A stretch of 64,000 nt of DNA from Prevotellaceae bacterium UBA1075 (GCA_002316015.1 DCCS01000023.1:21974-85973), one strand, 5' to 3'. Numbered from the stretch's first letter, positions 43,689 through 53,370 are shown. Made by a program: numbers and translations. Notes: a model not told the origin generated them from the sequence alone.

Positions 43689-45026
43689 ATGATTAGGTTA
43701 GACATCAGCAAATCACTGGTTTCCCCCGAGGACGTGGCCGCCTACGAGGGTGCTGTGGCTTCGGCCCGGCAGGCATTGGAGAGCGCCACATGTCCTGGCC
43801 ACGATTTCCTGGGATGGCTTCACCTTCCCGGCCAGGTTACTCCCGAGTTCCTGGAGCAGATCCAGAATTGTGCCGATACCCTGCGCGAGCTTTGCGACAC
43901 GGTGGTGGTGGCAGGTATCGGTGGCTCATACCTGGGCGCGCGTGCCGTCATCGAGGCTCTGGGCAACAGTTTCCAGTGGCTGGAAAACAAGGGCGAGAAC
44001 CCCAACATCCTTTTCGCGGGCAACAACATCAGCGAGGATTACCTGTATGAGCTCACCGAGTATCTGCGCGGTCGCAAGTTCGGGGTCATCAATATCAGCA
44101 AGAGCGGAACGACGACGGAGACGGCTCTTGCCTTCAGGCTGCTCAGAAAACAGTGCGAAGAGCAGCGTGGCGTGGACACGGCGCGCAAGGTGATTGTGGC
44201 TGTGACCGATGCCAAGAAGGGAGCCGCACGCGCCACGGCCGACCGTGAGGGCTATGCCTCATTTGTCATTCCCGACAATGTGGGCGGGCGCTTTAGCGTG
44301 CTCACCCCCGTAGGTTTGCTTCCCATTGCTGTCGCGGGCTTTGACATCGCGGCTCTCGTGCAGGGCGCGGCCGACATGGAAAGAGCCACCTCGGTGGAGA
44401 CCCCCTTCGACCTGAACCCCAGCGCGCAGTATGCTGCCGTGCGCAACGCGCTTTACCGCAAGGGCAAGAAAATAGAGATACTGGTGAACTTCCAGCCCAA
44501 GCTCCATTACATGAACGAATGGTGGAAGCAGCTCTTTGGCGAGTCGGAGGGAAAAGACCATAAGGGCATCTTCCCCGCCGCCGTGGATTTCAGTACTGAC
44601 CTGCACTCTATGGGGCAATGGATCCAGGAGGGCGAGCGCACAATCTTTGAGACCGTCGTGAGCATCGAGGAGCCAGAGTACAAACTGCTCTTCCCCCATG
44701 ACGACGAGAACCTGGACGGGCTGAACTTCCTGGAAGGAAAGCGCGTGGACGAGGTCAACAAGATGGCCGAACTGGGCACACAACTTGCACATGTGGATGG
44801 GGGCGTGCCCAATATCCGCGTGAGTGTGCCTCGCCTGGACGCCTACAATCTGGGACAGCTCATCTATTTCTTCGAGAAGGCTTGCGGAATAAGCGGACTG
44901 GTGCTGGGCGTGAACCCGTTCAACCAGCCTGGTGTGGAGGCATACAAGAAGAACATGTTTGCTCTCCTGGGCAAGCCTGGCTACGAGAAGGAGACCAAGG
45001 CTATCAGAGAACGTTTGCAGAAGTAA
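43689..45026 (+). CDS. pgi: Glucose-6-phosphate isomerase
   Basis: A 445-residue glycolytic isomerase of the short bacterial type. SIS domains are seen in [20 protein letters not shown] and [38 protein letters not shown] and [20 protein letters not shown] are PGI signatures. It lies 112 bases after gpsA. The HAD gene follows after 6 bases. Confidence 0.97.
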   Translation: MIRLDISKSLVSPEDVAAYEGAVASARQALESATCPGHDFLGWLHLPGQVTPEFLEQIQNCADTLRELCDTVVVAGIGGSYLGARAVIEALGNSFQWLENKGENPNILFAGNNISEDYLYELTEYLRGRKFGVINISKSGTTTETALAFRLLRKQCEEQRGVDTARKVIVAVTDAKKGAARATADREGYASFVIPDNVGGRFSVLTPVGLLPIAVAGFDIAALVQGAADMERATSVETPFDLNPSAQYAAVRNALYRKGKKIEILVNFQPKLHYMNEWWKQLFGESEGKDHKGIFPAAVDFSTDLHSMGQWIQEGERTIFETVVSIEEPEYKLLFPHDDENLDGLNFLEGKRVDEVNKMAELGTQLAHVDGGVPNIRVSVPRLDAYNLGQLIYFFEKACGISGLVLGVNPFNQPGVEAYKKNMFALLGKPGYEKETKAIRERLQK

Positions 45027-45032
45027 GCACAA

Positions 45033-45746
45033 GTGACCTTGGACAGCAAGACAAACAACAGGGACGGCCGTGGGGCAGGGAGCCTCAAGGCCGTCCTTTT
45101 CGATATGGACGGAGTCCTCTTTGATTCCATGCCCAACCATGTAAAGGCCTGGTGTGAGGCCGTGGAGCGTTTTGGGTTGCACATGACCCCGCAAGAGGTA
45201 TATATGAATGAGGGTCGTACCGGTGGCGGCACCATCGATATGCTGGCCATGCGCACATGGGGCAGGAGGGCCACACGGCAGGAGACAGAGGAAATCTACA
45301 GGGTGAAGAGTGACATCTTCAACGCTCTGCCAGAGGCGGCCCCGATGCCTTGCGCACGTGAGGTATTGGAATATGTGTGCGCGCGGGGACTTCGTGTCGT
45401 GCTTGTGACCGGCAGTGGGCAACGTTCCCTGCTCAGCCGCCTGGAGCATGCCTTTCCTGGCTGCTTTCGCGAGGACTGCATGGTTACGGCTTTTGACGTG
45501 TGCCACGGCAAGCCCAGTCCGGAACCATATCTGATAGGGTTGGACAAGGCGGGGGTATGCGCGGCGGAGGCCATTGTGGTGGAGAATGCTCCCCTGGGAG
45601 TACGGGCAGGACATGCGGCAGGTGTTTTCACGCTTGCGCTCAACACAGGCCCGCTTCCCGACTCTGTCCTGTGGGAAGCCGGGGCCGATTGTGTGCTGCC
45701 CGGCATGCGTGCTTTGGCAGAGCAGGCCAGACGCTTTTTCGGATAG
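45033..45746 (+). CDS. HAD-superfamily sugar-phosphatase/phosphoglucomutase-like protein
   Basis: A 237-residue HAD hydrolase of the beta-phosphoglucomutase-like subfamily. The nucleophile motif is AVLFDMDGVLFDSMPNH, motif II is VLVTGSGQRS, and the late motifs are GKPSPEPYLIGLDKAG and VVENAPLGVRAG. It starts with GTG at 45033, just 6 bases after pgi, so it is probably in the same operon and may act on a sugar phosphate. The substrate cannot be told from sequence. Confidence 0.88.
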   Translation: MTLDSKTNNRDGRGAGSLKAVLFDMDGVLFDSMPNHVKAWCEAVERFGLHMTPQEVYMNEGRTGGGTIDMLAMRTWGRRATRQETEEIYRVKSDIFNALPEAAPMPCAREVLEYVCARGLRVVLVTGSGQRSLLSRLEHAFPGCFREDCMVTAFDVCHGKPSPEPYLIGLDKAGVCAAEAIVVENAPLGVRAGHAAGVFTLALNTGPLPDSVLWEAGADCVLPGMRALAEQARRFFG

Positions 45747-46020
45747 GCAAGCGTTTCGCCGGACAGCGTGAGGGCAGGCTGGTTACTGATGCCTGTGACA
45801 CAGGAAGTGCCGTTTGTCCACAGAACAGGCAGATGCGGTTCCCTTTCAAATGGCGAGTAGCCTCGGATGCTCCACCTTCCTCACCCCACAGCCTGAAAGC
45901 AAAGGGAAGCCCACGCAGAGAGAGAGCCGCATCGCCTTTGCTCTTCCCAATGTTTAAGGGAAGGGACGGACAGACTTGCGGGGGGGGGCCGCAGTGTTAA
46001 AAACTTACGAGGTTTTTGCG
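45747..46020. other. Gene-free stretch with a terminator-like hairpin
   Basis: AGCAAAGG (45898-45905) pairs with CCTTTGCT (45935-45942), a possible end of the lysS-gpsA-pgi-HAD transcript. Otherwise no gene or RNA recognised. Confidence 0.4.
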
Positions 46021-46046
46021 TGCAAACGAAAATATCCCTAACTTTG
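46015..46046 (+). promoter_or_regulatory. Promoter of the DUF4738-DUF4230 operon
   Basis: TTTG (46015-46018), 20-base spacer, TAACTTTG (46039-46046): a full -33/-7 match, 25 bases before the ATG at 46072. Confidence 0.7.
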
Positions 46047-46071
46047 TAGAGCATAACAACAAGGGAATAAC

Positions 46072-46647
46072 ATGCAAGACCACGAGAGAATGACTCGTAA
46101 GCAACTGCCCATACTCATGTTCATAGTCATGCTGGCGGCCTCATGCGGGAAAAACAAGAATAAGGAAACCTTGGATTTGCTTCCCGTGGCGGAGCAGGAC
46201 ACAGCCACGCACAGCATGGCGGGCTGCGACTTCAGTGACAGCATTCAGGCATGGGGTGACCTGTTGGCATTCACCATACAACGCGATCCGTGCGACTCCT
46301 TGCCTGTTGTCGTAGACCAGTATGGCACGAAGTACAAGGACAACATCTTTGTGTTGACCATAGCGCGTGAGGGGAAGCCGTTCTTCAAGCGGGAGTTTAC
46401 AAAGCGTGACTTCCTCGGCATGTTGAGTGAAGACTTCCGCAAGCATGGCGTGTTCGATGGATTCCGCTACGCGGGTTTCAAGGAAGGAAAGATGGTGTTT
46501 GGCACGTGTGTGAGTTATCCGGAGAGTGACATGAGCCAGCCTTTTCTGATTGGGATTTCAAAGGATGGCAGTTTTGGAATCGAGCCAGACAAGACACCAA
46601 TCAATGAGAATCCAGCCGACAGTGCAACTGACGAGGACGGTGCGTAA
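46072..46647 (+). CDS. DUF4738 family lipoprotein
   Basis: A 191-residue lipoprotein with a signal peptide ending in the lipobox MLAASC. The body (LLAFTIQRDPCDSLPVVVDQ, IFVLTIAREGKPFFKREFTK) fits the DUF4738 family of Bacteroidetes lipoproteins; function unknown. A start at 46090 (MTRKQLPIL) would give a more typical signal peptide. It is first in a three-gene operon with two DUF4230 proteins, 12 bases before the next gene. Confidence 0.75.
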   Translation: MQDHERMTRKQLPILMFIVMLAASCGKNKNKETLDLLPVAEQDTATHSMAGCDFSDSIQAWGDLLAFTIQRDPCDSLPVVVDQYGTKYKDNIFVLTIAREGKPFFKREFTKRDFLGMLSEDFRKHGVFDGFRYAGFKEGKMVFGTCVSYPESDMSQPFLIGISKDGSFGIEPDKTPINENPADSATDEDGA

Positions 46648-46659
46648 CTCCCTGGGTAT

Positions 46660-47376
46660 ATGAAGCGTGCGCTTGTTTATCTGGCTGCGGTGTCTCTTGT
46701 GCTTCTCCTGGCTTTAGGAGGCTTCAGGGGCTGCAAACAAAAGCCGGGCTCCATAGCGGGGGCAGGTGACTCTGTGCCTGTCGACACAGCGGGTGCCGTG
46801 ATGAGGCTGCGCGCCCAAAGTCGTCTCTATACCTCGGAGTACCGCATACACAAGATTGTGACACATGACGACCTGCTTCGTTTTCAGGGCCAGTTCCTGG
46901 GGTATTCTTACGAGAAGATTTTCCACTTGGGCGACCGCAAGATAGCCATACCCATCAATGCTACCTTCAAGGCATACGTTGACTTCTCGGGTTTCTCGGA
47001 GAAAAATGTGGAGCGTTATGACTCGCTGATCCACATCATACTGCCAGACCCGCGCGTGATACTCACCTCGTCCAGCGTTGACCATGATGGCATACGCCAA
47101 TACACCAGCATGTTTCGCAGCGGGTACTCAGACCGCGAGATGGCCGACCTCACAGCGCAAGGGGTGGAAAGCATCATAGCGGGGATGGGACAGACAGACA
47201 TAATAGAGCGAGCGCGTGAGAGTGCCGCGCGGGTGATAATCCCATTGATGGTACAGTTGGGTTACAGGCCCGACCATGTGGTGGTGACCTTCCGCCAGGG
47301 GCTCGACCTCGGTGACCCGTCGGTGTATTATGACAGTGACCACTCTGTGGTGCGTTGGGAAGGAGGCAAGCGGTGA
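46660..47376 (+). CDS. DUF4230 family protein, first copy
   Basis: A 238-residue protein anchored by one N-terminal hydrophobic segment (ALVYLAAVSLVLLLALGGF). The body has the DUF4230 pattern: an early RLYTSEYRIHKIV, then KIAIPINATFKAYVDFSGFS, and IILPDPRVILTSS. Function unknown; members are usually membrane-anchored periplasmic proteins. It overlaps the next gene by 4 bases (GTGA), and that gene encodes a second, divergent DUF4230-like protein. Confidence 0.8.
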   Translation: MKRALVYLAAVSLVLLLALGGFRGCKQKPGSIAGAGDSVPVDTAGAVMRLRAQSRLYTSEYRIHKIVTHDDLLRFQGQFLGYSYEKIFHLGDRKIAIPINATFKAYVDFSGFSEKNVERYDSLIHIILPDPRVILTSSSVDHDGIRQYTSMFRSGYSDREMADLTAQGVESIIAGMGQTDIIERARESAARVIIPLMVQLGYRPDHVVVTFRQGLDLGDPSVYYDSDHSVVRWEGGKR

Positions 47377-47987
47377 AGGCTCTTCGGCGTTGGTTTTTGG
47401 GGCTGGTTCTGCTGCTCATCCTTGCGTTGGCTGCATATTTCGTCATCGGCCGTGCGCGTCAAGGCCAGCCGTTCAGGCTGTTCGGATTTTCGGTGAGTCG
47501 TCCCCTCAAGGCGCAGCCCACCCCCATGCGGATAGAGGCCATACGCAGCATAGGCCAGTGGGAGTTTCTGAGTATTGATGACGAGGAGATTGTAGATACC
47601 ATACGCAGGCACTGGCTCACCCCAGATGACCAACTTGTGCGGATTTACAGGGGTACGCTTCGTCTGGGCATTGACTTCCGTCAGTGCCAGGATGATTGGG
47701 CTCTCGCCTATTCCGACACCGTGAAGGTGCGCCTGCCCGAGGTGCGCCTGCTTGACAACCTTTTTGTCGATGAGGCGCGCGCACGCAGTTTCTACGAGAG
47801 CGGGAAGTGGGATGGCTCTGTACGCAAGGACATGAGAAAGCGTGCCGAGGATGCCATGCGCCGCCGCTGTCTCACTCCTGCCAACCTCGAGATTGCCCGG
47901 CAGTCGGCTATTGAACAGGTTCGACACTTCTTTCTTTCACTCGGTTATTCCCATGTCGTGTTCGTGGGTGAGGGAGAAAACGAATAG
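47373..47987 (+). CDS. DUF4230-like protein, second copy
   Basis: A 204-residue protein with one N-terminal membrane helix (FLGLVLLLILALAAYFVI). It shares with its neighbour a beta-rich middle and a C-terminal helical part ending in VRHFFLSLGYSHVVFV (compare IIPLMVQLGYRPDHVVVTF in the first copy), so they are likely paralogues. The GTG at 47373, overlapping the previous stop, is chosen over a TTG 18 bases upstream. Confidence 0.65.
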   Translation: MKALRRWFLGLVLLLILALAAYFVIGRARQGQPFRLFGFSVSRPLKAQPTPMRIEAIRSIGQWEFLSIDDEEIVDTIRRHWLTPDDQLVRIYRGTLRLGIDFRQCQDDWALAYSDTVKVRLPEVRLLDNLFVDEARARSFYESGKWDGSVRKDMRKRAEDAMRRRCLTPANLEIARQSAIEQVRHFFLSLGYSHVVFVGEGENE

Positions 47988-48275
47988 TGCGTGGCCTAAG
48001 GCGGTAGGAGGAAGTAATAAACCCAAGCGGGAGGACTTGTGCCGGACAGTGTCCGGATTGTGTGGGGAACCGCAGTAGATATGGTTTTCCTCCTCCTGCA
48101 TGGCTTCGAAACTTTTCTGGCAAGCCCGTGGCAGAAATGACAACCCAATATCGGAATCCTGCCGAAGAGTACGTTGTGGCGCTTGCTTTTTGCAACAAAG
48201 GGAGTTCACGCGGGCTGAACATGTGCAAAGGGCTTGTCAAAGCAGAGCGAGAACCGAAAAAATGGAGGGCAAACG
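47988..48275. other. Gene-free stretch with one hairpin
   Basis: CCGGAC (48042-48047) pairs with GTCCGG (48051-48056) around a 3-base loop, a possible terminator of the DUF4230 operon. No gene recognised. Confidence 0.4.
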
Positions 48276-48276
48276 A

Positions 48277-48306
48277 TTGCCGATAAATGAAAACACATTA
48301 TCTTTG
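48277..48306 (+). promoter_or_regulatory. Promoter of the small beta-barrel gene
   Basis: TTG (48277-48279), 19-base spacer, TATCTTTG (48299-48306). Good -33/-7 match, 30 bases before the ATG at 48336. Confidence 0.65.
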
Positions 48307-48335
48307 CATCAGTCATTCAATAAAAACAAAAGTTC

Positions 48336-48812
48336 ATGATGAAAAAACTGTTGACTTTGGTGGTGCTTGCTCTGATGGGCACAACCATGGCGATGGCCCA
48401 GAAGGAGAAAGGACTTGGATGGGCAGTGGAAGGTGGCATCGGCAGCGAGCTGGAACTTGGAGGCCGTGCACAGTACGGCTTCAACCAGTACCTGGCATGG
48501 GATGTGCTCAACGTGAAGTATGCCTTCGACTACGGCAAGGACTTCAATGCCCATGAGTGGGAACTGACCACTGGTCTGCGCGGATTCAGCCCTTCTTTTG
48601 GCCCCAACCTCAAGGCTTTTGCGGCTCTTGACCTCGGTTATGGTGGTCAGAAGATAGCGACAGACGGCATAGATGCCGCACATTGCTTTGCCCTGGATTT
48701 CACTGTGGGCTTGCAGGTGTACAAGGGACTGTACTTGGGCTATGGCTTTGGCGGGTTGTTCAAGAACGGCAGCCATAAGGACCATCTGCTCCGTGTGGGC
48801 TACATGTTTTAA
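48336..48812 (+). CDS. Small outer-membrane beta-barrel protein
   Basis: A 158-residue exported protein. The signal peptide KKLLTLVVLALMGTTMAMA is cleaved before QKEKG. The mature part alternates hydrophobic and polar residues with glycine turns (GWAVEGGIGSELELGGRAQY) and ends in a terminal Phe (HLLRVGYMF), the usual BamA recognition signal of outer-membrane barrels. An eight-stranded barrel is likely. Function unknown. Confidence 0.82.
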   Translation: MMKKLLTLVVLALMGTTMAMAQKEKGLGWAVEGGIGSELELGGRAQYGFNQYLAWDVLNVKYAFDYGKDFNAHEWELTTGLRGFSPSFGPNLKAFAALDLGYGGQKIATDGIDAAHCFALDFTVGLQVYKGLYLGYGFGGLFKNGSHKDHLLRVGYMF

Positions 48813-49159
48813 ACATAAGGTCGTGCGAACAGAAACTTCGAAGGGCCGTCATTACGGCATATAATAAAACAAACTGGTGTGCGGGGAGAGTCATAAATGG
48901 GTTGGCTCTCCTCGCCCTTTCTCCCCTGTAGTGCAAACAGCGATGAAGACAGTAGCAGGCGTGCAGCCTGTTTCCCTTGACGAAAACGTGATTGCAGGGT
49001 GGGGGTAGGGAAGATGAGGTGGCACGAGACGTATGCCACGCGTCTGCGGGAAATCTTTGCGAGGGCACATGACCAGGAGTTTCTGTGCGTCAGTCGGCAC
49101 AGAAACTTTCCGTTTCCGCCAGACGGTTTTATTCAGAGGTAGGTTTGCCGGTAGAATCG

Positions 49160-49303
49160 TCAGACGAACAGGGTGGTTCGGGATACTCTTTGTCCCCGCC
49201 TCCAGTCTTCTCTTGCCAGGGGTACACGGTGGCTGTCTCGCCGCTCTGGTCGTCCTTGCGTGTCCAGTAACTTGCCATGGTCTTTTCGGAATTTTAGGGT
49301 CAT
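49160..49303 (-). CDS. Possible 47-residue basic small protein
   Basis: A minus-strand frame starting MTLKFRKDHGKLLDTQGRPE, basic throughout. Its ATG lies 9 bases after a TAACTTTG -7 box, so the message would be almost leaderless. No homology recognised; may be chance. Confidence 0.25.
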   Translation of the reverse strand: MTLKFRKDHGKLLDTQGRPERRDSHRVPLAREDWRRGQRVSRTTLFV

Positions 49304-49311
49304 TGTGGAGT

Positions 49312-49319
49312 CAAAGTTA
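49312..49319 (-). promoter_or_regulatory. Isolated minus-strand -7 box
   Basis: Minus strand TAACTTTG in a gene-free region, pointing at the 47-residue frame or an unannotated RNA. Confidence 0.35.
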
Positions 49320-49526
49320 CAAAGAAATATCCAAAGGCGTGTGCGCCCAGGAGCAGTAAACAGCGTACGGTGATGTATGGCGCAGGCTAAGATGTGGCAC
49401 AAGAACGCGCATGCCGGGAAATTGTGCTGGCGGCAGACAGGTGAAACCTTTATGAAAGCGGCCTGTCTGCAACCCCAATTTAATCTCCAATACAAAACAA
49501 TTGGTAAACAATAACAAACAAAAACA

Positions 49527-50642
49527 ATGAAAGAAAAAGAAAGGGTGGTCTTTGTGGACTACATCCGTGTGGTGGCTCCATTGTTGGTGATGTTGGTACA
49601 CGCGAGCGAGAACTTCTATGCGGCCGACTCTTCGGGGCTGGCAGGCAGTGTGGCCATGCTGGCCAACGAGAGCAACCGGTTTTGGGTGGCCTTTTGGGAC
49701 GGCGGTGTGTCGCGCTATTGCGTGCCCCTCTTTATGATGGTTTCGGCATACCTGCTCGTGCCCATGCGTAGCGGTGAGACGATGACCTCGTTCTACAAGC
49801 GGAGGTTCACGCATATCCTGCCCCCGTTCCTGTTTTTCCTTGTCGCCTATTCCCTGCTGCCCCTGCTGTGGGGGGCGATGACCTGGGAGCAGTCGCTGGA
49901 GGACTTGAAGACCATCCCATGGAACTTCACTTCCATGAGCGGTATCCTGTGGTTCATGTATCCCCTCTTCAGTCTCTATCTCATTATCCCTGTGGTGTCA
50001 CCCTGGCTGGAGCGCAGCAAGGCCCGTGAGGAACTCATCTTCATAGGGCTCTTTGCCGTGAGTACCTGCATGCCTTTCCTGCACCGGTATGTCCGCGCCG
50101 AACTGTGGGGCGAGTGTTTCTGGAACCAGTACCACATGCTGTGGTATTGTTCGGGATTCCTGGGTTACCTGGTGTTGGCTCACTATATCCGCGTGCATCT
50201 GTCCTGGTCTCGCGCCAGGCGTGCTTGGGTGGGGCTGGCCTGCCTGCTGGCAGGCAGTGCGTTCACCGCGTGGTCTTTCTGGTGGAAGGGTGTTCCCGGA
50301 CAGGTGATAGACACCCCCGACCTGGAGTGGGCATGGGAGTTCTGCCTGCCCAACGTGCTCCTGAGCACCTTTGGCGCATTCCTCCTTTTCACCTGTATCC
50401 GTCAGACCCAGGCTCCGGGATGGGTCACCAGGGTGAGCAAGATGTCCTACGGGATGTATCTCATGCACATGTTCTTCCTGGCTCCTATAGCATCCTATAT
50501 AGTAAACGGGGACCAGGCAAATCCCCTGATCCCCGTTGGGCTGGCCATTCCTGTGATAGCCGTATGCACTTACATTTGCTGCGTGGTGACCACGAGGCTT
50601 ATCTCGTTTGTTCCGGGCAGCAAGTGGATTATCGGTTGTTGA
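49527..50642 (+). CDS. Acyltransferase family 3 membrane protein
   Basis: A 371-residue integral membrane protein of the acyltransferase-3 (OafA/WecH) family, with about ten helices. The start RVVFVDYIRVVAPLLVMLVH carries the family His used in acyl transfer, followed by SRYCVPLFMMVSAYLL and later SKMSYGMYLMHMFFLAP. Such enzymes O-acetylate surface glycans or peptidoglycan. The neighbours give no substrate. Its 3' end overlaps the end of the convergent glutaminase-like gene by 14 bases. Confidence 0.88.
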   Translation: MKEKERVVFVDYIRVVAPLLVMLVHASENFYAADSSGLAGSVAMLANESNRFWVAFWDGGVSRYCVPLFMMVSAYLLVPMRSGETMTSFYKRRFTHILPPFLFFLVAYSLLPLLWGAMTWEQSLEDLKTIPWNFTSMSGILWFMYPLFSLYLIIPVVSPWLERSKAREELIFIGLFAVSTCMPFLHRYVRAELWGECFWNQYHMLWYCSGFLGYLVLAHYIRVHLSWSRARRAWVGLACLLAGSAFTAWSFWWKGVPGQVIDTPDLEWAWEFCLPNVLLSTFGAFLLFTCIRQTQAPGWVTRVSKMSYGMYLMHMFFLAPIASYIVNGDQANPLIPVGLAIPVIAVCTYICCVVTTRLISFVPGSKWIIGC

Positions 50643-53307
50643 GCCTCTTGAGGCCGTCCTCGATATAAATCTCGCCTGGCAGCGGCTGGCTGATTGCCTG
50701 TCCGCCCAGGTTATATGTTCCCTTGGTAGAGCGCATGCCACCCTGGTGGTGTGCGCTCTCCGCGTCGGGCGAGGAGATGCCCGTGCCCAGTTCGCCCGCC
50801 TTCAGTTTCTCGGTAAAGCACTTCATCCAATAGCCGCCCAGCACCGACCGTGCGCGGAACATCCACATGTTTCCACTGTCCGCGCGATGGTTGTCGCTCA
50901 CGGGGACTCGTGACGTGGTCTCGTTGATGTATTTCCATATCGGGTTGGCCAGTTGGTAGAAGGTGGTCTGGCTCGGTGCCATGGCCGCTGTCCACATCAC
51001 CCAGTCGCTCTTGCAGCCCGCTCCGCGGCTGTCGAGAGGCAGTCCGTACTTGAGTATCTTTCCCCGGTAATAGACGAGTTCGCGGGTGCGTACCTCCCCG
51101 AAGAGGTTCCAGTCCCATATCTGGTCCCAGATGAGGTTGTATTTTGTGCTCCATGTGGTTCCCGAAGCGCCGAAGTTGAGCAGGTAGTGCGCGCCCCCTG
51201 TGGTGGTGTAGGCGTTGGCTTTCCAGTACTCGGCCATCTCCTGGGACTTTTGTGAGTACTCTGATGCCGCGTCATCCAGTCCCAGCATGGTGGCCAGTTG
51301 GGCGTAGCTTCGTACGGCCAGTGTGGCTTTCACGGCCAGGTTGGCATTGCGCTCCGAGGTGCCCATGAAGTCATCGGTGCAGAGTTGGTTTTTGGGGTCC
51401 TTGCCGTGTGTGTAGCAGTAGTCGGCCCAACGCGTGAGTATCTGCCAGTACTTGCGCACATATTCGAGGTCTCCGTCAAGGCGTGTGATCAGGGCCAGCA
51501 GGGTAATCATGTTGCCCGCCTCCTCCACAGGCATACCGTCGCCGTAGGTCTGCCCGTTGGCATGCGGGTAGGCTCCCAAGTCGTGCGCGGCCCAGTCCTT
51601 GTTCCATCGTCCTGTGTAGGCATACTGCAGGATGGGAGTCAACATGGCCTTGGCCAGTGTGGGCGAGTATATCCAGAAGAGCGGCTGCGAGGGGTAGGTC
51701 ACGTCCAGCGTGTTGATGAATCCGCCCGAGTCGTTCTCGCGTGACATGTACAGGAGGTTGCCTTCGCTGTCACTTACCAGTTTGTGTGCGGCGCACACCT
51801 GGCGATATACGGCACAGCACATCTCGGCGTATTTCTTGCCTCCGGTCTTGTAAGCGTCGTCATATATGCGCTCGTCCATCTGGCGGCATCGCGCCATGAT
51901 GCTGGCATAGTTGGTGTGCAGGTCGCTGATGCGGCTGGTGAGCGTCACCTTTCCGTTCTGAGTCCAGTAAGCCTTGCGGTTGTTCTTGAAGAACTGGATG
52001 GAGAACACGTCGTCATAGGACAGCGAGATGAACGCGCTCACAGGCTCAGCACCCACCTGTCCCAGCGAGTCTGTGTAGGCAATGGAGTGGTAGGGGCTTC
52101 CCTTGTCCACGCGGAGGGCGTGCTCTTCCTCCACCCGTCCGGTTGCGAGGAACTGGCTCATGGCCTCGTCTCGTGGCAGTACGCTGAGCGTCTTCCCCTG
52201 TCCATGGGGCGTGCTTACATAATAATAGCCCCAGTCAATCAGTTCGCCCGTGTGCGAGAGCGGTGCCTGCTTGATGTTGCCGGCCCGTGCCACATCGAGT
52301 CCTGGACAGGTTTCGGATGACATGATGCGTGTCTGTGCCGTCTGGCTGCTGTTCTTGAGCGCCATGGCTGCCGAGGTCTCCACAAGCACGCTCACGTCAT
52401 GCGTCGCGCCGTCGTTGCTGCGTGCCTGGTAGGAGATGTAGGTCAGGGGAGTGGTGAAGAGTTCCAGGTCGTCCATCACCAGTGGAGTGGTAAACACCAC
52501 ATCCAGGTCCACACCGCCGCACTTGAATGTGTAGTAGGTGCTTGTGGGCATCACCACGCATGACTTCTGGGTGACAGTCCGGAAATTGTCCTTGGCCAGT
52601 CCAAAGTCCACATAGGCGCCGCCCGTGGTGTTCTTGCAGTGGGCGGCAATCACATTCTCGCCCTCATGCAGCAGCGCGCGGTCTACTTTCACCGTCTGTC
52701 CGCTTATGTCCCAAGTGTATCCTGTGGATAGCACCTGCTGGCCGTTGACGTAAAGCTCAAAGGTGTCGTCGTGCCTGTAGGTGGCGTAGTAGCTGGCGGT
52801 CGTGTCGATGTCATCCAGTGTTACCTTGCGTCGAACCCAGATGTCAGTTCCTTCGCCTTCCCATTTCGTGCCGATGTTGGTGTAGGTGATTTCGCCTCCG
52901 CCCCATGCGGCTTTGCCTTGCTGCCACGAGGTGTCATCAAAGTCGGGGGCTGTCCATGTGGTGCCCGTGGGTGCGGAGGTGGTGTAGCGGCCTGTCCAGG
53001 CGGTCTCGTCGGCCATGGGTGCCAGTGTCTGCAGGGTCTGTCCAATGAACCGGTAGGCTTGTCCGTCCACGCGCACCACACCATTGAGCGGTTTCTGGGT
53101 GTTGTGCCAGTGCGTGGGCGAGCCTTGGCTGAGTTTGTTGTAGGGGCTCCAGATACTGAAGTAGGGATCCACGCTCACCAGCGGGACCGACGGCAGGCGC
53201 AGCGCGTTGTCCCGCACGGGTGAGAATATGCTGCTCTCTTGGGCCATGCCTTGCACACCCAGGAGCACGCCCAGCACTCCTGTGACGAACATTTTGTTTG
53301 TTCTCAT
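50629..53307 (-). CDS. GtaA-like glutaminase-family exported protein
   Basis: An 892-residue exported protein resembling fungal and Bacteroidetes glutaminase A (DUF4964, DUF5127, DUF4965, DUF1793). The signal peptide ends at GVQGMA. RLPSVPLVSVDPYFSIWSPY is the family start. Residues about 95-250 form a jelly-roll-like insertion (RRKVTLDDIDTTASYYATYR, ENVIAAHCKNTTGGAYVDFG) similar to carbohydrate-binding sandwiches. The C-terminal helical domain holds ENDSGGFINTLDVTYPSQPL, DLGAYPHANGQTYGDGMPVE and QIWDWNLF. An (alpha/alpha)6 glycosidase-like fold is expected, so a glycan substrate is possible. It follows the GH53-like gene by 63 bases. Confidence 0.82.
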   Translation of the reverse strand: MRTNKMFVTGVLGVLLGVQGMAQESSIFSPVRDNALRLPSVPLVSVDPYFSIWSPYNKLSQGSPTHWHNTQKPLNGVVRVDGQAYRFIGQTLQTLAPMADETAWTGRYTTSAPTGTTWTAPDFDDTSWQQGKAAWGGGEITYTNIGTKWEGEGTDIWVRRKVTLDDIDTTASYYATYRHDDTFELYVNGQQVLSTGYTWDISGQTVKVDRALLHEGENVIAAHCKNTTGGAYVDFGLAKDNFRTVTQKSCVVMPTSTYYTFKCGGVDLDVVFTTPLVMDDLELFTTPLTYISYQARSNDGATHDVSVLVETSAAMALKNSSQTAQTRIMSSETCPGLDVARAGNIKQAPLSHTGELIDWGYYYVSTPHGQGKTLSVLPRDEAMSQFLATGRVEEEHALRVDKGSPYHSIAYTDSLGQVGAEPVSAFISLSYDDVFSIQFFKNNRKAYWTQNGKVTLTSRISDLHTNYASIMARCRQMDERIYDDAYKTGGKKYAEMCCAVYRQVCAAHKLVSDSEGNLLYMSRENDSGGFINTLDVTYPSQPLFWIYSPTLAKAMLTPILQYAYTGRWNKDWAAHDLGAYPHANGQTYGDGMPVEEAGNMITLLALITRLDGDLEYVRKYWQILTRWADYCYTHGKDPKNQLCTDDFMGTSERNANLAVKATLAVRSYAQLATMLGLDDAASEYSQKSQEMAEYWKANAYTTTGGAHYLLNFGASGTTWSTKYNLIWDQIWDWNLFGEVRTRELVYYRGKILKYGLPLDSRGAGCKSDWVMWTAAMAPSQTTFYQLANPIWKYINETTSRVPVSDNHRADSGNMWMFRARSVLGGYWMKCFTEKLKAGELGTGISSPDAESAHHQGGMRSTKGTYNLGGQAISQPLPGEIYIEDGLKRLNNR

Positions 53308-53370
53308 AAGGTTGTTTTTGTTTATGGTTGATATGGTTGGTTATCTTGGTCGCTCTTTTCCTTCCGCCTG

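Larger units (their letters stand above)
48813..49526. other. Large gene-free stretch before the acyltransferase
   Basis: About 700 bases without a recognised gene. GGAGAG (48885-48890) and CTCTCC (48906-48911) could form a weak terminator for the barrel gene. On the minus strand a -7 box (49312-49319) sits directly before a 47-codon frame (49160-49303), listed separately. A small RNA cannot be excluded. Confidence 0.4.
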
